Assembly (NCBI GenBank): GCA_030549495.1
Contig: JAUIRK010000570.1
Coordinates: 606,501 to 670,500, forward strand
Reading direction: 5' to 3'
Origin: Nectonema munidae
Taxonomy: Eukaryota > Nematomorpha > Nectonematoida > Nectonematidae
Length of the DNA: 64,000 bases
The notes under the pieces are model-generated. The model had not been told where the DNA came from and did not search any database. It was given only the letters and a program-made list of their open reading frames with translations. Both the position numbers and the translations under genes were made by a program. Below, piece by piece: positions 50,601 through 55,894 of this stretch (the first letter of the stretch is position 1; each line of letters opens with the position of its first letter).

Positions 50601-51341
50601 TATGCAATAATTGACTTATAAAAACGAACGGCTTTTCCTTTAGAAAACTTTTCTTCACACGCGGCGATGTCTTCAGCATTAGCTCGTCTCTTAGACAAAT
50701 CGATGTATCCTAGAATGAAGATTTAAACACAAATTAAAATTTGAATTAAATTAATGTGCACAAAATAAAGATGTCAAGAGACGATGTTTTTATTTGGCAT
50801 GACGGCCGGTTCGTTTATTTTTAACTTCACAACTGTTCATCGGACAATAAATGTCCTCAACTAAGTTTTCGTATCGCCATTTTAAAGGATGGTGCAGTAA
50901 AATAATTCATTATATAATTTAATCGTATAAAAATTGGTTTGGAAAAAGATTTAAAAAAAAAGGCATTCGTTAATAGTTGGTTTGGCATTAAAAGAACAAC
51001 ACTTCGCGGTCAAGACAGGTGACATCTGTAGCACAAAACATGGCATACCTTTTTCCTTATCAACTCTGATAACGACTACACATTCATTCCTTCCTACACG
51101 AATCAATTTATTGACGGAACGAATTCTGCGACGAGAGAGTTCACTCAAGAGTATCATTCCTTCAAAAGATATGGTTTTATTTGAAAGAATGAAAAGATGA
51201 CAAGAAAAAACCTTCAACGTTGTCATACTCCAAAAGACTAACATACGCACCCATTTCAGCAATAGAGTGAACATTTGCGACAACAACCTCTTCTATCTCA
51301 GGGTACTTTGGTTTATAAAAGCGGCAAGATGGAGCAACCAT
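17403..51341 (-). CDS. eIF2S1: eIF2 alpha subunit, eight-exon gene (338 aa)
   Basis: Alpha subunit of cytosolic eIF2, the GTPase complex that brings initiator Met-tRNA to the 40S ribosome; stress kinases phosphorylate it to shut translation down. Coding exons (minus): 51341-51212, 51159-51049, 50709-50630, 49862-49714, 48466-48360, 43026-42929, 36563-36420, 17600-17403. Phases agree at every junction and all introns are GT..AG, giving 1017 nt including stop. Order: S1/OB domain (about residues 15-90) with the phospho-serine in [12 protein letters not shown] at Ser52, helical domain (about 90-185), alpha-beta domain (about 185-300) with LTPQAVKIR, then [10 protein letters not shown] and a long Glu/Asp tail. 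The human protein is 315 residues; the excess is mainly the acidic tail. Introns lengthen steadily 5' to 3' and hold the transposon relics of 17.6-49 kb. Family identity comes from remembered human sequence; exon joins are inferred from frame and splice signals, not transcripts. Confidence 0.96.
17601..18659 (-). other. Start of intron-7 repeat-rich sequence
   Basis: Intronic. TTTTTTAGGTCAAAAA at about 17963 resembles the repeat at 208-970. No exon or complete element recognised. Confidence 0.35.
18660..20951 (+). mobile_element. Tigger/pogo-type transposon, decayed
   Basis: TA target duplication at 18658-18659 and 20952-20953. Left end GAGTCAAACCTGCTC; right end inward CAGTCACCCTTGGGACC. 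The left end carries subterminal repeats of GACCACCAC and AGCGCCACT about 75 bases apart, and the right end has ACCGCCACCTGCG. Transposase pieces on the plus strand: centromere-protein-B-like helix-turn-helix ([20 protein letters not shown]; about 19335-19400), then the DDE catalytic residues in NMDETPLF (about 19674), [10 protein letters not shown] (about 19980) and QPMDQGII (about 20070), and an Asp-rich C terminus (20317-20745). Several stops and frame changes; 2292 bp. It sits antisense within eIF2 alpha intron 7. Confidence 0.9.
20952..24100. other. Intron 7, no element or exon recognised
   Basis: Mixed A+T-rich sequence. 22340-22560 and 22700-22860 are purine-rich and less repetitive. 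Short frames carry no motif. Confidence 0.35.
24101..24252 (-). mobile_element. pogo/Tigger-type end fragment
   Basis: Inward from 24252 the sequence reads CAGTGAACCCTCAATAATCC, then TTTATCCGG near 24181, typical of pogo/Tigger termini; TA follows at 24253. The partner end was not found, so the left limit is a guess. Confidence 0.45.
24303..24560 (+). mobile_element. hAT-like left-end fragment
   Basis: CAGTGGCGTACCAAGAGTACC followed by GGGAGGCAGGAGC is a hAT-type terminus. Downstream lies GAGGGGCGGACTTAAAG, a likely interior G+C-rich patch. No matching right end, so a fragment. Confidence 0.4.
24561..25888. other. Intron 7, unexplained
   Basis: The stretch 24800-25040 reads in part as a charged peptide ([11 protein letters not shown]...) without a family I recognise. 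It may be the tail of a transposase related to the 24303 end. Confidence 0.3.
25915..26396 (+). mobile_element. MULE (Mutator-like) transposase fragment
   Basis: Two adjoining frames on the plus strand. The first has [29 protein letters not shown] and [12 protein letters not shown], like the segment just before the catalytic core in arthropod MULEs. The second has [19 protein letters not shown], whose FVDGTFK carries the first catalytic Asp, then [16 protein letters not shown] and SDKKRSYES, matching the family's GxxVPLxxxLLPDKxxxTY. It stops before the second catalytic residue. No ends recognised. Intronic, antisense to the host gene. Confidence 0.72.
26430..26935 (+). mobile_element. LINE 3' end (reverse transcriptase C terminus)
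   Basis: [36 protein letters not shown] and [10 protein letters not shown], then after a frame change RWYGH-type sequence, [19 protein letters not shown] and [12 protein letters not shown]. This is the C-terminal tail of endonuclease-type non-LTR retrotransposons (RTE/Jockey-like). It ends in repeated AAG steps (GTAGAAGAAGAAGAG), a typical simple-repeat tail. 5' truncated, as is usual for LINE copies. Confidence 0.8.
26936..27331. other. Intron 7 between LINE and piggyBac
   Basis: A+T-rich, no coding motif. Contains the palindrome GGTACACATATGTACC at about 27262-27277 followed by ATTAACCG. Confidence 0.4.
27332..28619 (+). mobile_element. piggyBac transposase, decayed
   Basis: Begins [11 protein letters not shown] at 27332 and continues in several frames. 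Recognisable parts: [16 protein letters not shown] region (about 27740), [13 protein letters not shown] with the first catalytic Asp (about 27850), [19 protein letters not shown] and [24 protein letters not shown] with the second Asp (about 28075-28110), [17 protein letters not shown] with the third Asp (about 28328-28375), and the terminal [18 protein letters not shown] helix. Order and spacing match piggyBac. Stops and frame shifts make it inactive. Clear CCC/TTAA ends were not found, but a GGTACAnATATGTACC palindrome lies on each side. Confidence 0.9.
28620..28923. other. Tail of piggyBac region
   Basis: A-rich, with the palindrome GGTACATATATGTACC at about 28831-28846. No gene. Confidence 0.4.
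28924..29062 (+). mobile_element. piggyBac-type MITE, TTAA-flanked, well preserved
   Basis: TTAACCCATTTACGACC at the left and GGTCTAAAATGGGTTAA at the right are inverted repeats with TTAA on both borders. Inside are a hairpin (ATGTTCC...GGAACAT) and a repeated ATCGTCTGC word. Sister copies: 12093-12219 (minus) and 51921-52042. It probably uses piggyBac transposase for movement (inference from ends). Confidence 0.75.
29063..30005. other. Intron 7, no element or exon recognised
   Basis: A+T-rich, chance frames only. Confidence 0.35.
30006..30237. mobile_element. hAT-type MITE, about 230 bp
   Basis: Left TAGCGCTTCTCAAACTTG with TGAGGGTGGACCCTCC; right end inward CAGTGGTTCTCAAACAGGGC. These are paired hAT-style ends around a short non-coding core. 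The flanking octamers differ, so the target duplication has decayed or the two ends do not belong together. Confidence 0.5.
30238..30500. other. Intron 7, nothing seen
   Basis: No motif or repeat recognised. Confidence 0.3.
30501..30770 (+). repeat. Repeat with GCGCACATCCTCA head and two poly-G runs
   Basis: GGGGCGCACATCCTCAAGA at 30507 matches the reverse of GAGGATGTGCGCC at 53650 and resembles CACACATCCTCATATTTT at 37609. Two runs of 11 or more G lie at about 30700-30714 and 30743-30754, separated by TTTCGCCCCTCTGG. A G+C island in A+T-rich sequence; element class unknown. Confidence 0.4.
30771..33789. other. Intron 7, long stretch without recognised elements
   Basis: About 3 kb of A+T-rich sequence. 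31140-31460 is the least A+T-rich part. Short opposing frames at 31229-31468 overlap and lack motifs. Confidence 0.35.
33783..34061 (-). pseudogene. Acidic open frame next to the Tigger relic, unidentified
   Basis: 92-codon frame with [19 protein letters not shown] and [12 protein letters not shown]. It could be the C-terminal tail of the neighbouring Tigger, whose family often ends in acidic residues. [13 protein letters not shown] also resembles [13 protein letters not shown] in the MULE fragment near 26060, so a MULE origin is possible. No start or splice context supports a host exon. Confidence 0.3.
34230..34870 (-). mobile_element. Second Tigger/pogo-like transposase relic
   Basis: On the minus strand, from high to low coordinates: [18 protein letters not shown] (DNA-binding region, about 34790-34730), [13 protein letters not shown] with the first catalytic Asp (about 34650), AYMTGFIL (about 34450), [18 protein letters not shown] resembling the family's FLPPNTTSHIQPLDQGI (about 34360). 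Frames shift between these and the last catalytic Asp is not preserved. More decayed than the Tigger at 18660. Confidence 0.6.
34871..35224. other. Intron 7, nothing seen
   Basis: A+T-rich, no motif. Confidence 0.3.
35225..35352 (+). mobile_element. piggyBac C-terminal zinc-ribbon fragment
   Basis: One frame reads [16 protein letters not shown] then VHCH...[15 protein letters not shown]. The RCxxC ... CxVALxxxCF spacing is the cysteine-rich C terminus of piggyBac transposases. Nothing else of that transposase is visible nearby and it is 6.6 kb from the other copy, so it is an independent remnant. Confidence 0.6.
35637..36107. mobile_element. hAT-type MITE, about 470 bp
   Basis: Left CAGTGGTTCGCAATGTGG; right end inward CAGTGTTTCCCACTCTTTTC. 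GGGGCG patches lie inside both ends (35673, 36038). The octamers outside do not match, so the pairing of ends is likely rather than certain. Confidence 0.5.
36117..36310 (+). repeat. Intron repeat unit, copy a
   Basis: AAGTTCAATAGA...GATCGTTTTGCG...ATGGGTCATTCG...TTTAGTCTTTGAATTGAG aligns with copy b at 37786-38067; its 3' half differs. It ends about 110 bases from eIF2 alpha exon 7. Confidence 0.55.
36420..36563 (-). CDS. eIF2S1: eIF2 alpha exon 7
   Basis: Codes [36 protein letters not shown] and GNFVLKMP. INLIAPPxYxxTTxTLxR is the family signature of the C-terminal domain. Acceptor AG at 36565-36564; donor GT at 36419-36418. It is exactly 48 codons in phase 0. The next intron is 18.8 kb, the longest in the gene. 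Confidence 0.94.
37135..37215 (-). repeat. tRNA-derived SINE-like piece with intact B box
   Basis: Minus strand GGGTTCGAATCCAATATC contains a perfect polymerase III B box (GGTTCGAATCC). The upstream A box (GAGTATGGAAGTAAAG) is poor. A (TA)n run at 37210-37228 may be its border. Confidence 0.4.
37606..37660 (+). repeat. Partial copy of the GCGCACATCCTCA repeat
   Basis: CACACATCCTCATATTTTTTGGG then GGGAGGGAGGCGAAC resembles 30507 and the reverse of 53605-53665. Confidence 0.3.
37786..38067 (+). repeat. Intron repeat unit, copy b
   Basis: Longest copy. Its last 165 bases (ATTGAGTACTATTTT ... GAACCTAAGTGTTCTTTG) recur with about ten differences at 39522-39687, on the far side of a hAT relic. 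Its first part matches copy a. Confidence 0.65.
38180..39488 (+). mobile_element. hAT transposase relic with right end
   Basis: [14 protein letters not shown] (about 38352-38395) matches the family's VPLSNDTVxRRI step; [15 protein letters not shown] (about 38630) matches CxxHRxAL; then [39 protein letters not shown] (38870-39005) match the C-terminal half of SCAND3/ZBED-like hATs. The right end inward reads CAGTGGGTTCACAAACTTTG, finishing at 39488. Many frame breaks; no left end found. Same branch as 8066 but a separate, older insertion. Confidence 0.75.
39522..39687 (+). repeat. Intron repeat unit, copy c
   Basis: Matches the 3' part of copy b (37903-38067) with roughly 94 percent identity by eye: GGCTTAAAAAATTAATG, CACTCATACTTGAAATTTGG and GGAAAGAGGAACCTAAG are shared. 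Confidence 0.65.
39688..41514. other. Intron 6, no element or exon recognised
   Basis: A+T-rich. A 64-codon Lys/Arg-rich frame (40035-40229, minus) has no recognisable domain. (TA)n at 41379-41392. Confidence 0.35.
41515..41600 (-). repeat. tRNA-derived SINE-like piece
   Basis: Minus strand GATTCGTCTAGTGATTC (A-box-like) and GTGTTCAAATTCTATC (B-box-like) about 40 bases apart. Confidence 0.35.
41690..42818 (+). mobile_element. hAT (Ac/ZBED-like) transposase C-terminal relic
   Basis: [13 protein letters not shown] (about 42055) is the hAT TRWNS step. [13 protein letters not shown] and [17 protein letters not shown] (about 42370-42415) follow, then the dimerisation region: [40 protein letters not shown] and RAQLVSNH (42655-42815), matching the WWxxxxxxFPxLxxLARxxL..SAPSERVFSxAGxI signature. 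It belongs to a different hAT branch from the 8066 and 38180 relics. Several frames, no ends found. Confidence 0.8.
42929..43026 (-). CDS. eIF2S1: eIF2 alpha exon 6
   Basis: Codes (D)[28 protein letters not shown] and IPVK, matching human IEVACYGYEGIDAVKEAL and following residues of the C-terminal alpha-beta domain. Acceptor AG at 43028-43027; donor GTAGGT from 42928. It begins with two bases completing the Asp codon and ends on a codon boundary. Confidence 0.95.
43027..43463. other. Intron 5 beginning, nothing seen
   Basis: A+T-rich, no motif. Confidence 0.3.
43464..43547. mobile_element. Short TTAA-flanked MITE copy
   Basis: TTAAGGCCTAATGGAACACC ... CCAAAATGGTTAA. The GGCCTAATGGNACACCAGTG block is shared with 51783-51830. 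Confidence 0.5.
43548..44540. other. Flank or 5' untranslated part of the following family copy
   Basis: 44340-44540 may be the untranslated leader of the repeated gene beginning at 44541, but the limit of the element cannot be seen. Confidence 0.3.
44541..47860 (+). pseudogene. Broken copy of unclassified SDEHGERFH protein family, interrupted by a retroelement
   Basis: Starts [19 protein letters not shown] at 44541. It has the same parts in the same order as the intact copy at 57251-58864: CxxC (YICG), CxxC (CCVKC), [14 protein letters not shown], acidic linker, [44 protein letters not shown], and [11 protein letters not shown] followed by SDEHGERFH at about 45955-45984. About five frame breaks are spread along it. 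The C-terminal part resumes after the insertion at about 47727 ([13 protein letters not shown], then [10 protein letters not shown]). Identity to the intact copy is moderate, so the two are not recent duplicates. It lies antisense inside eIF2 alpha intron 5. Function unknown. Confidence 0.8.
45985..47727 (+). mobile_element. Fossil retroelement with reverse transcriptase-RNase H, DIRS-like, inserted in the family copy
   Basis: Parts: an acidic open segment (about 45990-46247) overlapping, in another frame, a 449-codon open frame (46208-47557). That frame carries reverse transcriptase ([10 protein letters not shown] at residues 127-136, [10 protein letters not shown] at 161-170, YIDD at 191-194, [13 protein letters not shown] near 229-241) and RNase H ([26 protein letters not shown] at 341-440). 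AATAAA at 47697 and 47703 and an 8-A run at 47720 mark a poly(A) end, as in a retrocopy of an RNA. The SxLTPT, SDxTTA and ADxxSR words point to DIRS-like elements; a hepadnavirus-like origin is a weaker alternative. No LTR, integrase, protease or recombinase is visible. It is incomplete at its 5' end; the long open frame suggests moderate age, younger than its host copy. Confidence 0.75.
47861..48359. other. Intron 5 end, nothing seen
   Basis: A+T-rich sequence up to exon 5; possible 3' flank of the family copy. Confidence 0.3.
48360..48466 (-). CDS. eIF2S1: eIF2 alpha exon 5
   Basis: Codes [19 protein letters not shown] and [21 protein letters not shown] is diagnostic for the family at the helical/C-terminal domain boundary. 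The acceptor sits within TTTAAAG|AGATCC, which completes the Ala codon split after exon 4; donor GT at 48359-48358. No long open frame marks this exon, so it is easily missed. Confidence 0.92.
48626..48840 (+). mobile_element. LINE 3' end fragment
   Basis: [24 protein letters not shown]-type sequence after a frame change, and [17 protein letters not shown] correspond to the RWxGHVxR...RGRPxxRW...DP tail seen at 26700-26900. It ends in GATAATATTATGTAGTGG. Severely 5' truncated; within intron 4. Confidence 0.6.
49021..49135. repeat. Small fold-back repeat
   Basis: CGACAATTCGTC...CAATTGGGCCTC (49031-49061) and GAGGCCGAATAG...GGCCGAATTG (49089-49132) are imperfect inverted arms around an A+T-rich loop. 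Confidence 0.35.
49306..49445. repeat. Inverted pair of hammerhead-like motifs
   Basis: A 32-base word occurs twice in opposite directions: minus strand 49338-49307 (CTGAAGAAGC...GGCGAAATATTACA) and plus strand 49413-49444 (CTGGAGAAGC...GGCGAAATATTACA). In the plus copy GCCT...AGGC can form a stem between CTGGAGA and GAAA, the arrangement of the hammerhead core (CUGANGA, stem II, GAAA). Such motifs are known from Penelope-like and related retroelements. No reverse transcriptase is next to it. Lies in eIF2 alpha intron 4. Confidence 0.45.
49714..49862 (-). CDS. eIF2S1: eIF2 alpha exon 4 (helical domain)
   Basis: Codes [40 protein letters not shown] to SSV plus two bases. It aligns with the human helical domain (SILRHVAEVL ... 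LFQRTAWVFDDKYKR ... AYDAFKHAV). Acceptor AG at 49864-49863; donor GTAAGT from 49713 is consensus. The exon ends in phase 2. Confidence 0.95.
50630..50709 (-). CDS. eIF2S1: eIF2 alpha exon 3
   Basis: Codes [21 protein letters not shown] to KGKA, the last strand of the S1 barrel (YIDLSKRR is a family signature) and the linker into the helical domain. Acceptor AG at 50711-50710; donor GT at 50629-50628 is followed by a weak TCG rather than the usual AAG. It begins in phase 1 and ends on a codon boundary. Confidence 0.93.
51049..51159 (-). CDS. eIF2S1: eIF2 alpha exon 2 (phospho-serine exon)
   Basis: Codes [18 protein letters not shown] through RVDKEKG, the most conserved part of the family. It carries the Ser51-equivalent target of the stress kinases within SELSRRR, only eight codons after intron 1. 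Acceptor AG is at 51161-51160 and donor GT at 51048-51047. Phase 1 at both ends. Confidence 0.96.
51212..51341 (-). CDS. eIF2S1: eIF2 alpha exon 1 (start codon)
   Basis: Codes residues 1-43 ([18 protein letters not shown]... ending NVE) plus the first base of a Gly codon. This is the beginning of the S1 RNA-binding barrel, with [15 protein letters not shown] matching the family. The ATG is chosen because the family starts with a short M-x-x-x-x-CRFY leader. The donor GT is at 51211-51210. The intron that follows is only 52 bases. On the minus strand a T-rich stretch and an AG lie shortly before the ATG, so a 5' UTR acceptor (cis or trans) is possible but unproven. Confidence 0.95.
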
Positions 51342-51650
51342 TTACAGAATGTAGGCTTGGTAGAAAAACAAACAGTAAAATATAAAGGAATTAATTTAGA
51401 AAATTAAAGGAATCTATTAAAGTTCAAATTAAATCTCAGATGTTTATATTTTATTGTTATATGAGTATAATTTAAATTTAAAAATCATGAAAAATTGATT
51501 TGTATCAAATATAATTGACAAAAAGAAAAGATCTATTCCTTAATTTCGTCAAGAGCAATAAAAAGAGATGAAAATATTGACAACGTCATTTTGTTTCCTT
51601 GACACCATTCTTTTATTTATAATTAAATTAAATAGTACTACTACTAACCT
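51342..51650 (-). promoter_or_regulatory. Presumed 5' flank of eIF2 alpha
   Basis: Region upstream of the start codon. No TATA box or initiator stands out from the A+T-rich background; the role is inferred from position only. Confidence 0.3.
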
Positions 51651-51776
51651 TCTTTAACCCGTTTACATTCAGTAAACGCAGACGATTTTATTTAAAAGGT
51701 GTCACTTAGAAGGTTTAATTTTAGCTAAAAGTAAATAGTGTAAAAGTAAATTTTAGCTTTTTTAGAAGGTTGAATT

Positions 51777-51870
51777 TGGGCTAAAAGGCCTAATGGGACA
51801 CCAGTGTGCCATAAAATAAAAAGTCTCTCATTGAAAGGTAAGCAGAGGAATAGTTTTCAAAAGCAAGGGC
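51777..51870 (+). repeat. Copy of the GGCCTAATGGNACACC repeat
   Basis: AGGCCTAATGGGACACCAGTGTGCC matches 43467-43492 in two blocks. A TTAACCCGTTTAC start at 51654 may be its worn border or a separate piece. Confidence 0.4.
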
Positions 51871-51920
51871 CAGCCATTCATGCCCACAAGCAGGCGATTT
51901 TCGAAATTCATATTAATCGG

Positions 51921-52042
51921 TTAACGACCCCAGTCGAAAATTGTCGACTTTACAAAAATATGAATCGTCTGCGTTCATAAAAGCTTTTTAAAACAAATCT
52001 TCTGCTTTACATTAGATATCGTCTGATTAATTTGGTCGTTAA
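51921..52042 (+). mobile_element. piggyBac-type MITE, TTAA-flanked
   Basis: TTAACGACCCCAG at left and TTTGGTCGTTAA at right, with TTAA at both borders. Inside, AATCGTCTGCGTTC and TTAGATATCGTCTG match the copy at 28924. Confidence 0.65.
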
Positions 52043-52105
52043 CCAGTTAATTACAAAAAAAACTATGGCCTGCGTATCTTTAAACAAATATTGAGAATAA
52101 ATGGC

Positions 52106-52221
52106 TTAACCCTTTCGGATATTGGTTTTCCCTCATCTGCATTCTTTCTCAATGAGTTTTTATATAACTTAGGAGGACGATTTTTGGAACGCTGGTATCC
52201 CATTGTGGCTGAAAGAGTTAA
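52106..52221. mobile_element. TTAA-flanked MITE, second type
   Basis: TTAACCCTTTCGG at left and CTGAAAGAGTTAA at right (inward TTAACTCTTTCAG) are inverted ends. The interior TATCCCATTGTGGC differs from the 28924 family. Confidence 0.6.
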
Positions 52222-52357
52222 ACCTAACGAATTTTTTATTTATTTGTTTATTATTAAATAAAAATATTTGTCTTAGCAATACTAGTCAAATAACTGACTA
52301 TGTAACTTACTTTATATAATTTTAACTATAATCAACTATCAAGCAATAACTAATTTT

Positions 52358-52445
52358 TTAACCCTTTGAGGACCAGAATTTTTGAGATGTATATATGATG
52401 AGAGATTTCTTTTTCAATGGAACACCGGTGTCACACTGATCTTAA
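52358..52445 (+). mobile_element. TTAA-flanked MITE, CCCTTTGAGGACCAG family
   Basis: TTAACCCTTTGAGGACCAG head, interior CAATGGAACACCGGTGTCAC, TTAA at 52442. The head matches the inverted copy at 2640-2735. Confidence 0.5.
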
Positions 52446-52882
52446 ATAAACGGATAAAAAATTTGTCAAGGGAAACAAAAATAGCCCAAAAATATAAATG
52501 AGGGTTTTAAATATGGATTTAAAGAAGACTACGTTTAGAAGGAGAAGATGGGAAGAACAACATCAATTAGAAGCTTAGAGCATCTCAAGAGTTAATCAAA
52601 ATTAGTGATGTCCGCCCTTATAGCAAAAATTTCGCTGATTACCCTTGCCCCTGAATCAATCACATTTTTTCATATAAACATCGCAGGGTGTCTAGTAGAC
52701 TCTTTGCCTTTAGACTACATTCACTCATATAAAACTACCCAACCTTCAGTTATTTGTTTTCTCTATGAATCAAATATCCTTTCATCAATTCCTGTAATGT
52801 GCCTGGTCTGGTAGACTACTTCATTTTTCAAATGAAAAGCCTATTCCACCCCCTAACATTTTTGGATTTTTTTAAACTAGTG
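52446..52882. other. Upstream flank, nothing seen
   Basis: A 69-codon frame (52605-52814) has no recognisable family. Confidence 0.3.
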
Positions 52883-52892
52883 TATATTCGAT

Positions 52893-53417
52893 GGTTGTAG
52901 GTAAAAATGCCCCCAATTAAAAAGTAGGAAAAAATGCCCCTAATTTTTGATTTTCAGGATTTTTTTAAATTATATAAATATTTTTATTTGGTACCGTTTT
53001 GAAAGGCTAAATTTATAAAATTTCTTAATGTATAGGGTTTTTTCTTTATAAAGTTCTTGAAAACAATAGCAAAGGTGCAGATTTGTGGGAATGTGTTCTT
53101 AAAATCAGTTAAAATACAAATTATATTTAGAAAGTGTTCTGATACACACAAAGTCCAAAAATATTTGCTATTTTATAAATTTTTTTTTGTATTTAAAAAA
53201 TTGTCGTATGCTGAGTTTTTTAGTTTACTTTAATTAAATTTTAAATGTTTTAGATGAAAAGTTAACTTTTTGTTTTTTTTACAAAAAATCTTTATTTGAC
53301 ATATCTTTTTTAAAAATTTTAATTAATAATTTTTTGTGTTGGGGCATTTTTTTCGGGGGCATTTTTACTGGGGACATTTTTTCCTACTTTTTAATTGGGG
53401 GCATTTTTTCTGCGCAC
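52893..53417. mobile_element. Inverted-repeat element with 10-bp target duplication (MULE-like MITE)
   Basis: TATATTCGAT flanks both sides exactly (52883-52892, 53418-53427). The left arm has AAAATGCCCCCAATTAAAAAG, in register with TAGGAAAAAATGCCCC; the right arm returns CTTTTTAATTGGGGGCATTT preceded by extra GGGGCATTTTT and GGGGACATTTTTTCC steps. Roughly 40 bases pair almost perfectly. A duplication of 9-11 bp with long inverted ends suits Mutator-like elements. No coding capacity in 525 bp. Confidence 0.7.
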
Positions 53418-53604
53418 TATATTCGATATGCAAATTTAATTAAAATATTTTCGCTGGAAGTATAGTATTTAAATTCACCAATTTTGTAAAAAAAATATAA
53501 AGTAGTCTTATAAATTTAGGACTTTAGGTATGCGCTGAGTGCACTCTATTTTAAAGGATTGCTTGAATATTTGGTCTCCCGTGGTATTTCCAGACCACTA
53601 ATTT

Positions 53605-53665
53605 TGAAAATTGCAAGAAAAAAATTTCGCCCCCCAATAATTTTGAGGATGTGCGCCTCTGTTTT
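53605..53665 (-). repeat. Copy of the GCGCACATCCTCA repeat
   Basis: On the minus strand GAGGCGCACATCCTCAAAATT then GGGGGGCGAAATTTT; matches 30507-30550. Confidence 0.45.
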
Positions 53666-55894
53666 AGACTGCTATAGATATTTATAGATGAAACTTGTTA
53701 AAATCATCTTAAGGTCAATTTTCTCGTTAAGCGTACAATCTCTATATATAGGATAAATTAAAAAAATAGATTTTTTTATATGAAATTTATAATTTAATCT
53801 ATGAAATTTTATAACTACGGTTAAATTCAGTGAAAATGAATCGAAAGCAATAAGTATGTGTTCAGATTCAGTCTATAGTAATGAAAAAATAGAGAGTCAA
53901 AACGAAATATGCGTTTTACTACATATGACAAATATTAACAGAGTATGTATTTCATAGTAAAAGCGAAAGGTTTAAGGTAGGAAATTTCCTTATTATTTTT
54001 AAGACTTTAATTTCAGAAGGGAGCGGCATGAAGAAACCCAGGGTTGTAGTCGGATTCAGAGTCTAGAGTGGGATAGGTGGAGTCGCACCTTTTAAGGAGT
54101 CGAAGTCGTAATTATTATTGCGATTCCGGCTTCGATTTCAAAATAACCTCATAAACACCCTTTTTAGTCGTTGCAAAAACGAAACATAAAAATTTTCAAA
54201 GAAAAAGGCTGAATTATTCAATAAAATTAAAGAATGAACTTTTTTATTTTACGTTAAAATAAGTTTGTAAAGGAGCAAAATTCAGTTTATGAATAGAAAG
54301 TTTTTAGGAAAACTTTTTTAAACCACATTCCTTTAGAAAATTTTTTAAGATTAATTCAATTTATGAATTGTATTGTTTTGTCTTAGATAAAAAGTACAAA
54401 CCAATACAACATTTAAATAAATTATATTGAAGAAAATAGATCAAACATTTTGCTTGATAAAGCAGAAATGTTTGAATTTCAGAAAATCTCTCAATGGCTA
54501 TCTAAAATTGACATTGACAAACGACCTTAAAATATGGAACATGTCATCACACTTTTTGGGGATTTATATTTGATAAAATTTGATGTTGCATAATTATGAA
54601 TTTTTAAAGGCAAAGTCGCAAAATTATATATAGGTGGTAGGTCAAAAAATTATAAATAAGTGGAGTAGGAGTCTAATTCGCTAAATATATTTTCGACTTC
54701 ACAACACTGAAGAAAACCCCCATTTTTTCAAACTATAGACACTGAAAAATGGGATATGAGAAACACTTGATTGATTTGAAAAATATAATAAATATTTTGT
54801 TAAATTTACGTTCACCATTATAAGACACAAAGGGTAATAAAATAATTTTTTTTAGAATAACGTAAGTTGTATACTTGGTTTCGATACCCTTTCATTATTT
54901 TTGTTCATAGTTTGACACATGCGATGCAATGGTTTGTTCAATGAAAAGATCCCATAATAGCTTTACTTTTATAAATACAAAATTAAAGAAATTTGATTAA
55001 AAAATATTATTATATAGAATCTTTTTTCCTTCATAGATTACATTAGAAATAAAACAGATATAGAATTTTTGTTTTTTTACAATTGATTTTATAAATTTAG
55101 CATACCATACTTAAAAAGTTTTTAATTATCTTGTTTATCTAAAGAGAGCAAAAACTAACGATTCAAGGCATGTTTGTAAAATAAAATGATTTTTTAAAAA
55201 TAAGGTTTCCATTTACGCGCTTGGATAGTGTAGAAAATAAAAAGTTTTAAATAATTTAATTATTCCAGGAAAATTTTATATTATATTCTTCTCTTCTTTA
55301 TTATCGTTTACCGTGTTTTGTAACTATCTTAAAGATGATCTATTATTTTGGATTTCAATGAATTTTTTGTAGACAACATAAAATACATATGTATAAAGTA
55401 TAAAAAATGAAAAGATTTACAAAAAATTTACTAACTTTAAATTTTCAATTATTGATTCTACAAAAACGAAATATCGACTGGCTGAGTATCAATATTTCAA
55501 TTATCAAAGTTAATATGATAATTTATATTATCTTTATTTTTATGAGTTTTTCAAAAAAGTTATGTGAAATTTATTTTAATTTTTTAATGGGACTAGGTAC
55601 TTAAATAAACTATTTGTGGTAAAAATATATTTTCATATTCAATATGGTTTTGAACAAGACTTTATATTTGAGTTTATTTAGCTTTGAAATAATTTTTAAA
55701 GCCAACTAAGAAGCTTAAAATTTTATTTTTAATGAGTATGCTTTTGACGAAAAAATGAGTTCTTTTACTTTGACATTATATCCAGTTCCGTCCAAAAAAA
55801 TAGCTTAATTTCTTTACAAAACTCAAATATGCCACTATAAGTTCTTAGTACTTAACTCCATCAAACACCAACGCAATTCAAATGCGCATCACTA
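53666..55894. other. Upstream flank, no gene seen
   Basis: A+T-rich. 54030-54130 and 54640-54700 share GGAGTCG/GGAGTAGGAGTC steps that may be a worn repeat. Chance frames only. Confidence 0.35.
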
